Below are positions 47,991 to 59,044 of a DNA stretch of 64,000 bases, one piece after another. The translations under genes and the position numbers were made by a program. Source of the DNA: Stomorhina lunata (taxonomy: Eukaryota > Arthropoda > Insecta > Diptera > Rhiniidae); the NCBI GenBank assembly GCA_933228675.1, contig OW121744.1, positions 25,795,642-25,859,641 on the forward strand. Direction: 5' to 3'. The first letter of the stretch is position 1, and each line of letters starts with the position of its first letter. The notes beneath the pieces were generated by a model that saw nothing but the letters and a program-made list of their open reading frames with translations, had not been told where the DNA came from and made no database searches.

Positions 47991-48510
47991 CAAAATTTTA
48001 CTATAGAAAAAATTTTGTTAACAAAAATTTTTCTATAGAAACATTTTTTAAATGAAAATTTTTTTTTAAAAAAACTTCCTAACCAAAATTTTTTGACGAA
48101 AATTTTTTCATAGAAAAAATTAGTTAACAAAAATTTTTAAATAAAAAAAATTTTTTAATGAAAATATAAAAATTTTATTTAAAAAATTTTTTCTATAGAA
48201 AAAACTTTTTAACGAAAATTTTTCTACAGAAAATATATTTTAATGAAATTTTTCTACAGAGAAAAAACTTTTAAAGAAAACTTTTCTATAGAAAAAATTT
48301 TTCTAAAGAAACAATTTTTTAAGGAAAATTTTTCCATAGACAAAAATTTGTAACGAAAATTTATCTATGGCAATAATTTTCGTTAAAAAATTTTTTCTAT
48401 AGAAAAATTTCCGTAGAAAGTTCTTTTGTATAGAAAAATTTTCGTTAAAAATTTTTTCTATAGCAAAAAATTATAAAAACAAATTTATAGAAAAATTTTT
48501 ATAGAAAAAA
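47991..48510. repeat. Degenerate CTATAG satellite
   Basis: About 17 poor monomers of the AACGAAAATTTTTCTATAGAAAAA type. The orientation turns near 48,370-48,380, where AATTTTCGTTAAAAA forms begin. It ends where the foldback at 48513 starts. Confidence 0.8.
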
Positions 48511-48512
48511 AT

Positions 48513-49245
48513 TTTTGATGGTCGTGGGTTCGAGTCGGGCTCAGGTTCATGTCATAAATTATTTTTTTTTTTTTTTTTTATTTTTTTTTTTTTAATTTAT
48601 GATTTTTAAATTAGATGAATAAATCGAACCCACGACCATCAACATAAATTTCTGGTTCAACTAAAATTAATTTCTTTCAATTAAATTGCATGGGCACCGC
48701 GATTTACATGTTTTCATTAACTCTTTCAAGTTGATACTAAATTCAAAATTTACATTAACGTAAAAGAATAAAACAAAACTTGTCAAAACAAAAATCTTTG
48801 TCTTTATTACCAGCTGACAGTTGGTTAAAGTACAAAGTAAATGTAGATTAATAAAGGATAGGGATACAAAACATAAAGAAAAAAACTATGGTGGATAAGT
48901 TCGTCTAACTGAATCGATCATATGGTCATAGGTGAAATAGAAATGAGTGTTAACATAATTCTCGTTTTCAATTTCGCTTAAGAATTCAGTTAAATAGATG
49001 ATCTTAACTACTGGCATCTAACAGTTGGTGACACAGTGTGCTGATGAAGTCCGTAGCGGGACAGAAAATGCAGCATTCCACACTGCTAAGTGTCACATAG
49101 TTTTTTCAGTATTCCTAAAATTTATTCATCTAATTTAAAAATCATAAATTAAAAAAAAAAAATAATTTATGACATGAACCTGAGCCCGACTCGAACCCAC
49201 GACCATCAACATAAATTTCTGGTTCAACTAAAATTAATTTCCTTC
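48513..49245. repeat. Foldback element with complex inverted ends and tRNA B-box-like sequence
   Basis: The left end (GGTCGTGGGTTCGAGTCGGG at 48520, then TCATGTCATAAATT, T-runs, AATTTATGATTTTTAAATTA) is mirrored at the right (TAATTTAAAAATCATAAATT, A-runs, ATGACATGAACC..., CCCGACTCGAACCCACGACC to 49205). A third, inner copy of the outer segment (CGAACCCACGACCATCAACA..., 48625-48680) lies beside the left arm in the right-arm orientation. The ~430-bp middle has no frame. GGGTTCGAGTC fits a polymerase III B box. Confidence 0.7.
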
Positions 49246-49750
49246 GAAAAAAATTTTTGTTAAAAAGATTTTTCTATAGAAAAATTTTCGTGCCAAGCTT
49301 TAAAATAAACTTTTGTTTATTTAAATCTTTCTTTGAACCCCCTTTATAGCACTTTTGTCTTAGTCGCCAACAAAGCAACAACAAAAGTGTGGGAAATAAA
49401 GAAATGATAAAACTGAAAAATGTTTGTGTGTTTCTGTTCGGATGATAATCTTAGCTTTATATTGATATTTGTTGGACACAATAATAATAATTCGTATTTA
49501 TTCAGTCCCTCAAATTATACATAATGTGAGGTTTTCGCTCTGTCTAGAATTAGGGATAATCCTCCTGATGAGATGGTCTAACCAACCATCGAAACGCGTC
49601 GAGGAAAGGTTTCCCCACCAACATTTTTTGGTTTTATCAAAAAACTATTTATTACAATAATAAATAATTGTAATAAATTGGGATTCTTAGTGCAATACAC
49701 TACAGTAAAACTTTTTAATTAAATGTTTGATGTCCCAAATTTTGATAAAC
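49246..49750 (+). repeat. Spacer with a copy of the foldback core seen at 5794-5889
   Basis: Positions 49527-49640 ('gaggttttcgctctgtctag', 'ggataatcctcctgatgaga', 'aaccaaccatcgaaacgcgt') match the core of the 5752-5931 element, but the perfect 42-bp arms are absent. The rest is AT-rich. Confidence 0.6.
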
Positions 49751-49754
49751 CTTT

Positions 49755-51235
49755 TCAATAAAAATTTTTCTATAGAAAAATTTTCGTTAAAAAAAATTTT
49801 TCTATAGAAAAATTTTCGTTAAAAAAAATTTTTCTATAGAAAAATTTTCGTTAAAAAAAATTTTTCTATAGAAAAATTTTCGTTAAAAAAAGTGTTTCTA
49901 TAGAAAAATTTTCGTTAAAAAAAGTGTTTCTATAGAAAAATTTTCGTTAAAAAAAGTGTTTCTATAGAAAAATTTTCGTTAAAAAAAGTGTTTCTATAGA
50001 AAAATTTTCGTTAAAAAAATTTTTCTATAGAAAAATTTTCGTTAAAAAAATTTTTCTATAGAAAAATTTTCGTTAAAAAAATTTTTCTATAGAAAAATTT
50101 TCGTTAAAAAAATTTTTCTATAGAAAAATTTTCGTTAAAAAAATTTTTCTATAGAAAAATTTTCGTTAAAAAAATTTTTCTATAGAAAAATTTTCGTTAA
50201 AAAAATTTTTCTATAGAAAAATTTTCGTTAAAAAAATTTTTCTATAGAAAAATTTTCGTTAAAAAAATTTTTCTATAGAAAAATTTTCGTTAAAAAAATT
50301 TTTCTATAGAAAAATTTTCGTTAAAAAAATTTTTCTATAGAAAAATTTTCGTTAAAAAAATTTTTCTATAGAAAAATTTTCGTTAAAAAAATTTTTCTAT
50401 AGAAAAATTTTCGTTAAAAAAATTTTTCTATAGAAAAATTTTCGTTAAAAAAATTTTTCTATAGAAAAATTTTCGTTAAAAAAATTTTTCTTAACGAAAA
50501 TTTTTCTATAGAAAAATTTTCGTTAAAAAAATGTTTTTTTTTCGTTAAAAAATTTTTTCTATAGAAAAATTTTCGTTAAAAACATTTTTCTATAGAAAAA
50601 TTTTCGTTAAAAAAATTTTTCTATAGAAAAATTTTCGTTAAAAAAAATTTTTCTATAGAAAAATTTTCGTTAAAAAAAATTTTTCTATAGAAAAATTTTC
50701 GTTAAAAAAAATTTTTCTATAGAAAAATTTTCGTTAAAAAAATTTTTCTATAGAAAAATTTTCGTTAAAAAAATTTTTCTAAAGAAAAATTTTCGTTAAA
50801 AAAATTTTTCTATAGAAAAATTTTCGTTAAAAAAATTTTTCTATAGAAAAATTTTCGTTAAAAAAATTTTTCTATAGAAAAATTTTCGTTAAAAGATTTT
50901 TTTTATAAAAAAATTTTCTTTGAAAAATTTTTTCGATAGAAAAATTTTCGTTAAAAAAATTTTTCTATAGAAAAATTTTCGTTAAAAAATTTTTTCTATA
51001 GAAAAATTTTCGTTAAAAAATTTTTTCTATAGAAAAATTTTCGTTAAAAAATTTTTTCTATAGAAAAATTTTCGTTAAACAATTTTTTCTATAGAAAAAT
51101 TTTCGTTAAGAAATTTTTTCTATGCAAAAATTTTCGTTAAAAATTTTTTTCGATAGAAAAATTTTCTTTAAAAAATTTTTTCTATAGAAAAATTTTCTTT
51201 AAAAAATTTTTTTAATGAAAATTTTTCTATAGAAA
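49755..51235. repeat. 31-bp satellite array (about 47 monomers)
   Basis: Very uniform 31-bp monomer TTTTTCTATAGAAAAATTTT + CGTTAAAAAAA. Early units carry AAAAAAAGTGTTTC or an extra A. A short flipped piece (CTTAACGAAAATTTTTC) sits at 50,490. Its reverse complement shares about 26 of 32 bp with the array at 2476-3487, so they are one family in opposite orientations. Confidence 0.95.
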
Positions 51236-52435
51236 ATTTTTCGGTTTTTCTCTATAATTTAGAAAATTCTATCCACTTTCATTACAAACAATTTATATAA
51301 TTATTTTATTATTTAATGAATTTAATTAATTAAATGCATATCAAAATTAGAATGTAATACAACATTTGAAGCTCTTTCATATGAATTAAGCTGTTGTTTA
51401 ACTTTCCAAATACCTGTGATTATACAATCTCATTATATTTCAGAAAATCCCTATACACGAAAAAAAACAAATGTTATAACATAAAATTTATGTTCTTTTG
51501 TGTGTTTAAAAACATAAACCTCAAATTATTAGCTAATAATTTGTTTAGCTAATGATAAATACCTTTAGTAAGTATTTAAGTGTTCACTGAATGTTGTCTT
51601 TACAATATGACAACACTTACAGATACTTTCAGTTGAAACTTTCGTTTTCAACAGAAATTCTTCAGGAAAGTTTTTTGTTTGTTTTTAGTTTCATTTTGTT
51701 TTGATTTCTTTTTCTAGTTTTTTTGTTTTGACATTCTACTTAATGTGTAATAATTATGTAAATGAGTTTTATTTGTTTTGGTTTTTTTGAGTGGAGAATT
51801 TATGAGGCGTTCACTGGCTTTTTCCAAAAATCTCAAAGTGTTTCAAATAATTTCCAAACACTTGTTAGCAAGTTTACACTTTTATGATTTTTGTTCACTC
51901 GTTTGTGAAAAATTTACAAGATTTATTTGTTAAAAGAAATTACACTAGAGATTTGAATATTAATGTCTACTTAAGAGTGTTAAAACTTTTACCCGTTTAA
52001 TGTTGATACTAATAACTTTCAAGATTTGTATCTTTATGTTTGACTATACCGAAACTTGTACGCCCTTCATCGCAGCAATTATAAGGTAGGTCTTCGATTT
52101 TTAGTATGTTATTGAATTAATATATCAGCCTTATACATGGTATATTTAGAGCTTTCTACAACTTGATCACCACTGACATCCATATATAGGGACATCGTTA
52201 TCTCTGTCTCTAATAATAACAAATTTCATATGATAGTCCCATACCAAAACTGTAAAAATAACGAACAAAAGGACAAACTAACAATACCTCTTTGAAGGTA
52301 AAGTATATCTAAAATAATTCAATTAATTTCTGGGCAAATTTGAAGCAAACAAAAAAACTGACAGAAACATAACAATCTTAAGTATGTCAAAGACATCTTT
52401 GGAAGTTGTTAACAAGTGTTAGAAAGTGATAAGTA
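51236..52435. other. AT-rich spacer without a recognisable gene
   Basis: No frame or RNA gene. The text around 51,590-51,660 ('cagatactttcagttgaaac', 'tttcgttttcaacagaaatt') looks like an LTR or TE remnant but is not identifiable. Confidence 0.35.
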
Positions 52436-52439
52436 AACA

Positions 52440-54240
52440 GATCCTCAAACTTTTCTAAAGAAAACTTTGAGATTCTCAAACTTTTTTAAAGAAAACTTTT
52501 CTCTAGAAAACTTTGAGACCCTCAAACTTTTCTATAGAAAACTTTAAAATTCTCAAAACTTTTCTAAAGAAAACTTTGAGACCCTCAAACTTTTCTATAG
52601 AAAACTTTGAGACCCTCAAACTTTTCTATAAAAAACTTTGAGACCCTCAAACTTTTCTATAGAAAACTTTGAGACCCTCAAACTTTTCTATAGAAAACTT
52701 TGAGACCCTCAAACTTTTCTATAAAAAACTTTAAGATCCTCAAACTTTTCTATAGAAAACCTTGAGATCCTCAAACTTTTCTTAAGAAAACTTTAAAATT
52801 CTTAAACTTTTCTATAGAAAACTTTGAGACCCTCAAACTTTTCTATGGAAATATTTGAGACGTTCAAGCTTTTCTATAGAAAACATTGAGATCCTCAAAC
52901 TTTTCTATAGAAAACATTGAGATCCTCAAACTTTTCTATAGAGAACTTTGAGACCCTCAAACTTTTCTATAAAAAACTTTAAGATCCTCAAACTTTTCTA
53001 TAGAAAACCTTGAGATCCTCAAACTTTTCTATAGAAAACTTTGAGATTCTCAAACTTTTCTATAGAAAACTTTGAGATTCTCAAACTTTTCTATAGAAAA
53101 CTTTGAGATTCTCAAACTTTTCTATAGAAAACTTTGAGATTCTCAATCTTTTCTATAGAAAACTTTGAGATCCTCAAACTTTTTTATAAAAAACTTTAAG
53201 ATCCTCAAACTTTTTTATAAAAAACTTTAAGATCCTCAAACTTTTCTTAAGAAAACTTTGAGATCGTCAAACTTTTCTTAAGAAAACTTTGAGATCGTCA
53301 AACTTTTCTATAGAAAACTTTGAGATCCTCAAACTTTTCTATAGAAAACTTTGAGATCCTCAAACGTTTCTATAGAAAACTTTGAGATCCTCAAACGTTT
53401 CCATAGAAAACTTTGAGACCCTCAAACTTTTCTGCAGAAAACTTTGAAACCCTTAAACTTTTCTGTAGAAAACTTTGAGACCCTCAAACTTTTCTATAAA
53501 AAAATTTGAGACCCTCAAACTTTTCTGTAGAAAACTTTGAGACCCTCACACTTTTCCATGGAAAACTTTGAGACCCTCAAATTTTCTATAGAAAACTTTG
53601 AGACCCTTACACTTTTCTATAGAAAATTTTGAAATCTTCAAACTTTTCTATAGAAAACTTTTCTATAGAAAATTTTGAGACCCAAAAACTTTTCTACAAA
53701 AAACTTTAAAATCCTCAAACTTTTCTATAGAAAACTTTGAGATCCTCAAAACTTTGAGATCCTCAAACTATTCTATAGAAAATTTTGAGATCCTCAAACT
53801 TTTCTATAGAAAACTTTGGGATCCTCAAACTTTTCCATAGAAAACTTTGAGATCCTCAAACTTTTCTGTAGAAAACTTTGAGACCCTCAAACTTTTCTAT
53901 AGAAAACTTTAAGACCCTCACACTTTTCTATAGAAAATTTTGAGACCCAAAAACTTTTCTATAAAAAACTTTAAAATCCTCAAACTTTTCTATAGAAAAC
54001 CTTGAGATCCTCAAAACTTTGAGATCCTCAAACTATTCTATAGAAAATTTTGAGACCCTCAAACTTTTCTATAGAAAGCTTTGAGATTCTCTAACTTTTC
54101 TAAAGAAAAATTTTAAGATTCTTAAACTTTTCGTGAGAAAACTTTGAGGTTCCTAAACTTTTCTTAAAAATGCTTTGAGATCCTCAAACTTTCCATAAGA
54201 AAACATTAAGATTCTAAAGCTTTTCTAAAGAAAACTATAA
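52440..54240. repeat. 31-bp satellite (CTCAAACTTTTCTATAGAAAACTTTGAGACC type, ~58 monomers)
   Basis: Each monomer is itself a near-palindrome (CTCAAA.TTTTCTATAGAAAA.TTTGAG). Variation is concentrated in the linker (GACC, GATC, GATT) and partly in blocks, which suggests local unequal exchange. Edges decay on both sides. Confidence 0.95.
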
Positions 54241-55011
54241 AAAACTCTTTCAAAATTATCAATATTTTTAATTAAAATTTTGAGTCTTTTACACGCCCAG
54301 TGGCAGGTCGAAAAACATTTCAGTTATTTAACATTTTAAGCAAAAAACAAGCAAAAGAAAATTTTTGGTGAAAGGTTTATTTACAATTTTATTGGCAGCA
54401 AATGCAATTAAATTTTACAAAAATGTTTAACTACAGACGATAATAAAAATAAGTGAATTTTAATAGTTTTTACAAATAATTTCTAAATTAAAAACTTACT
54501 AACAAAAAATTTACCTTAAAGTTAAATTTATGAAAAATATTGATCGTTAAAAATCTAGCAACATATTTTTTTCCTTAGATAAAATGTAATTAATTTAAGA
54601 CGGAGACGAAAGGAAATACAAAAAGAAAATTATTTGTAAGTTTGCTTCGCTGGTAAAAGTTTGCCTCTGTTAATATTCAGTGTAATATCATTTCCAAAGT
54701 TCATTGGCTTTCAAAGTAAATTTTACTTTTCAAGTCAACTTTTTTCTATTGCCATGTGTGATATGGAAATTTTTCTTAAATAATTTTTCAAAATTATTTT
54801 GACATTGATTTATATATGCAAAAGATTTCATAAATTATTTAATGCTACAACAAATTATATGAAATGTCATTGAAATTTAAGCAATTACTATTGTTTTCCT
54901 AGAAAAAATTATGTTATGTGTTTATATGGTGACATTTTTGGAAGCTCATGGTTTTAAGATTTTTATAACACATAAATAATACGTATTTAAAAACATTTCG
55001 AATTTTTTCTA
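54241..55011. other. AT-rich spacer without a recognisable gene
   Basis: No frame or repeat recognised. Confidence 0.35.
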
Positions 55012-57005
55012 TTTTTAAAAAATTTTATTATGAAAATAGTAAAATTTTGAAAATTTTACTATAAAAATAGTAAAATTTTGAAAATTTTACTATAAAAATA
55101 GTAAAATTTTGAAAATTTTACTATAAAAATAGTAAAATTTTGAAAATTTTACTATAAAAATAGTAAAATTTTGAAAATTTTACTATAAAAATAGTAAAAT
55201 TTTGAAAATTTTACTATAAAAATAGTAAAATTTTGAAAATTTTACTATAAAAATAGTAAAATTTTGAAAATTTTACTATAAAAATAGTAAAATTTTGAAA
55301 ATTTTACTATAAAAATAGTAAAATTTTGAAAATTTTACTATAAAAATAGTAAAATTTTGAAAATTTTACTATAAAAATAGTAAAATTTTGAAAATTTTAC
55401 TATAAAAATAGTAAAATTTTGAAAATTTTACTATAAAAATAGTAAAATTTTGAAAATTTTACTATAAAAATAGTAAAATTTTGAAAATTTTACTATAAAA
55501 ATAGTAAAATTTTGAAAATTTTACTATAAAAATAGTAAAATTTTGAAAATTTTACTATAAAAATAGTAAAATTTTGAAAATTTTACTATAAAAATAGTAA
55601 AATTTTGAAAATTTTACTATAAAAATAGTAAAATTTTGAAAATTTTACTATAAAAATAGTAAAATTTTGAAAATTTTACTATAAAAATAGTAAAATTTTG
55701 AAAATTTTACTATAAAAATAGTAAAATTTTGAAAATTTTACTATAAAAATAGTAAAATTTTGAAAATTTTACTATAAAAATAGTAAAATTTTGAAAATTT
55801 TACTATAAAAATAGTAAAATTTTGAAAATTTTACTATAAAAATAGTAAAATTTTGAAAATTTTACTATAAAAATAGTAAAATTTTGAAAATTTTACTATC
55901 AAAATAGTAAAATTTTGAAAATTTTACTATAAAAATAGTAAAATTTTGAAAATTTTACTATAAAAATAGTAAAATTTTGAAAATTTTACTATCAAAATAG
56001 TAAAATTTTGAAAATTTTACTATAAAAATAGTAAAATTTTGAAAATTTTACTATAAAAATAGTAAAATTTTGAAAATTTTACTATAAAAATAGTAAAATT
56101 TTGAAAATTTTACTATAAAAATAGTAAAATTTTGAAAATTTTACTATAAAAATAGTAAAATTTTGAAAATTTTACTATAAAAATAGTAAAATTTTGAAAA
56201 TTTTACTATAAAAATAGTAAAATTTTGAAAATTTTACTATAAAAATAGTAAAATTTTGAAAATTTTACTATAAAAATAGTAAAATTTTGAAAATTTTACT
56301 ATAAAAATAGTAAAATTTTGAAAATTTTACTATAAAAATAGTAAAATTTTGAAAATTTTACTATAAAAATAGTAAAATTTTGAAAATTTTACTATAAAAA
56401 TAGTAAAATTTTGAAAATTTTACTATAAAAATAGTAAAATTTTGAAAATTTTACTATAAAAATAGTAAAATTTTGAAAATTTTACTATAAAAATAGTAAA
56501 ATTTTGAAAATTTTACTATAAAAAGAGTAAAATTTTGAAAATTTTACTATAAAAATAGTAAAATTTTGAAATTTTGAAATTTTGAAAATTTTACTATAAA
56601 AATAGTAAAATTTTGAAAATTTTACTATAAAAATAGTAAAAGTTTGAAAATTTTACTATAAAAATAGTAAAATTTTGAAAATTTTACTATAAAAATAGTA
56701 AAATTTTGAAAATTTTACTATAAAAATAGTAAAATTTTGAAAATTTTAAAAATAGTAAAATTTTGAAAATTTTAAAAATAGTAAAATTTTGAAAATTTTA
56801 AAAATAGTAAAATTTTGAAAATTTTAATATAAAAATAGTAAAATTTTGAAAATTTTAATATAAAAATAGTAAAATTTTGAAAATTTTACTATAAAAATAG
56901 TAAAATTTTGAAAATTTTACTATAAAAATAGTAAAATTTAAAAAATTTTACTATAAAAATAGTAAAATTTTGAAAATTTTACTATAAAAATAGTAAAATT
57001 TTGAA
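55012..57005. repeat. 31-bp satellite, ACTATAAAAATAGT type (about 64 monomers)
   Basis: Almost identical monomers AAAATTTTACTATAAAAATA + GTAAAATTTTG. TTTTACTAT and ATAGTAAAA are inverted around AAAA. Rare variants such as CTATCAAAATAG near 55,900 and 55,990. Some shortened units at 56,570-56,820. High homogeneity means recent expansion. Confidence 0.97.
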
Positions 57006-57940
57006 AATTTTCCTATAAAAATAATAAAATTTTGAAAATTTTCCTATAAAAATAGTAAAATTTTGAAAATTTTCCTATAAAAATAGTAAAATTTTGAAAA
57101 TTTTCCTATAAAAATAGTAAAATTTTGAAAATTTTCCTATAAAAATAGTAAAGTTTTGAAAATTTTCCTATAAAAAAAGTAAAATTTTGAAAATTTTCCT
57201 ATAAAAAAAGTAAAATTTTGAAAATTTTCCTATAAAAAAAGTAAAATTTTGAAAATTTTCCTATAAAAAAAGTAAAATTTTGAAAATTTTCCTATAAAAA
57301 AAGTAAAAATAGTAAAATTTTGAAAATTTTCCTATAAAAATAGTAAAATTTTGAAAATTTTCCTATAAAAATAGTAAAATTTTGAAAATTTTCCTATAAA
57401 AATAGTAAAATTTTGAAAATTTTCCTATAAAAATAGTAAAATTTTGAAAATTTTCCTATAAAAATAGTAAAATTTTGAAAATTTTCCTATAAAAATAGTA
57501 AAATTTTGAAAATTTTCCTATAAAAATAGTAAAATTTTAAAAATTTTCCTATAAAAATAGTAAAATTTTGAAAATTTTCCTATAAAAATAGTAAAATTTT
57601 GAAAATTTTCCTATAAAAATAGTAAAATTTTGAAAATTTTCCTATAAAAATAGTAAAATTTTGAAAATTTTCCTATAAAAATAGTAAAATTTTGAAAATT
57701 TTCCTGTAAAAATAGTAAAATTTTGAAAATTTTCCTATAAAAATAGTAAAATTTTCAAAATTTTCCTATAAAAATAGTAAAATTTTGAAAATTTTCCTAT
57801 AAAAATAGTAAAATTTTGAAAATTTTCCTATAAAAATAGTAAAATTTTGAAAATTTTCCTATAAAAATAGCAAAATTTTGAAAATTTTCCTATAAAAATA
57901 GTAAAATTTTGAAAATTTTCCTATAGAAATAGTAAAATTT
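57006..57940. repeat. 31-bp satellite, CCTATAAAAATAGT subtype (about 30 monomers)
   Basis: Same frame as the preceding block but with CCTATA in place of ACTATA. It is the exact reverse complement type of the array at 61055-62640 on the other side of the ionotropic receptor gene. Confidence 0.95.
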
Positions 57941-58960
57941 TACTATTTTTATTGTAAAATTTTGCAAATTTTACTATTTTTATAGTAAAATTTTGAAAAT
58001 TTTACTATTTTTATAGTAACATTTTGAAAATTTTACTATTTTTATAGTAAAATTTTGAAAATTTTACTATTTTTATAGTAAAATTTTAAAAATTTTGAAA
58101 ATTTTACTAATTTTATAGTAAAATTTTGAAGATTTTACTAATTTTAAAGTAAAACTTTGAAAATTTTACTATTTTTATAGTAAAATTTTGAAAATTTTAC
58201 TATTTTCATAGTAAAATTTTGAAAATTTTACTATTTTTATAGTAAAGTTTTGAAAATTTTACTATTTGTATAGTAAAATTTTGAAAATTTTACTATTTTT
58301 ATAGTAAAATTTTGAAAATTTTACTATTTTTATAGTAAAATTTTGAAAATTTTACTATTTTTATGGTAAAATTTTGAAAGTTTTACTATTTTTATGGTAA
58401 AATTTTGAAAATTTTACTATTTTTATAGTAAAATTTTGAAAATTTTACTATTTTTAAGGTAAAATTTCAAAAATTTTTCTATTTTTATAGTCAAATTTTC
58501 AAAATTTTACTATTTTTATGGTAAAATTTTCAAAATTTTACTATTTTTTTATTAAAATGTTCAAAATTTTACTATTTTAATAGTAAAATTTTCAAAATTT
58601 TATTATTTTTATAGTAAAATTTTCAAAATTTTACCAGTTTTATAGTAAAATTTTCAAAATTTTACTAGTTTTATAGTAAAATTTTCAAAATTTTACTAGT
58701 TTTATAGTAAAATTTTCAAAATTTTTTATAGTAAAATTTTCAAAATTTTACTACTTTTATAGAAAAATTTTCAAAATTTTACTATTTTTATTGTAAAATT
58801 TTCAAAATTGTACTTTTTTTAAAGTAAAATTTTAAAATTTTTTGCTATTTTAAAAATAAAATTTTCAAAATTTTACTATTTTTAAAGTAAAGTTTTCAAA
58901 ATTTTACTATTTTTATAAGAAATTTTTTAAAATTTAGAAGTTTTTTGTAGAAAAAATGTT
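57941..58960. repeat. 31-bp satellite, inverted and degenerate block next to the ionotropic receptor
   Basis: At about 57,930-57,950 (CTATAGAAATAGTAAAATTTTACTATTTTTATTG) the array turns over. From there units read AAAATTTTACTATTTTTATAG. Divergence grows towards 58,960, just past the gene's 3' end. Confidence 0.9.
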
Positions 58961-58993
58961 TGCTTTTTTAGGAAAATTTTTAAAATACTTTTT

Positions 58994-58999
58994 TTTATT
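58994..58999 (-). terminator. Poly(A) signal of the ionotropic receptor gene
   Basis: AATAAA on the minus strand about 46 bp after the stop codon. The expected cleavage point would fall at the edge of the satellite. Confidence 0.5.
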
Positions 59000-59044
59000 T
59001 TAATAGAAAATCTTTAAATAATTATAACTGAGAATTTAATATCG

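Noticed and set aside
49755..58960. Telomeric or centromeric repeat
   Set aside because: The arrays are interspersed with single-copy genes and many families; nothing in the window identifies a chromosome end or a centromere.
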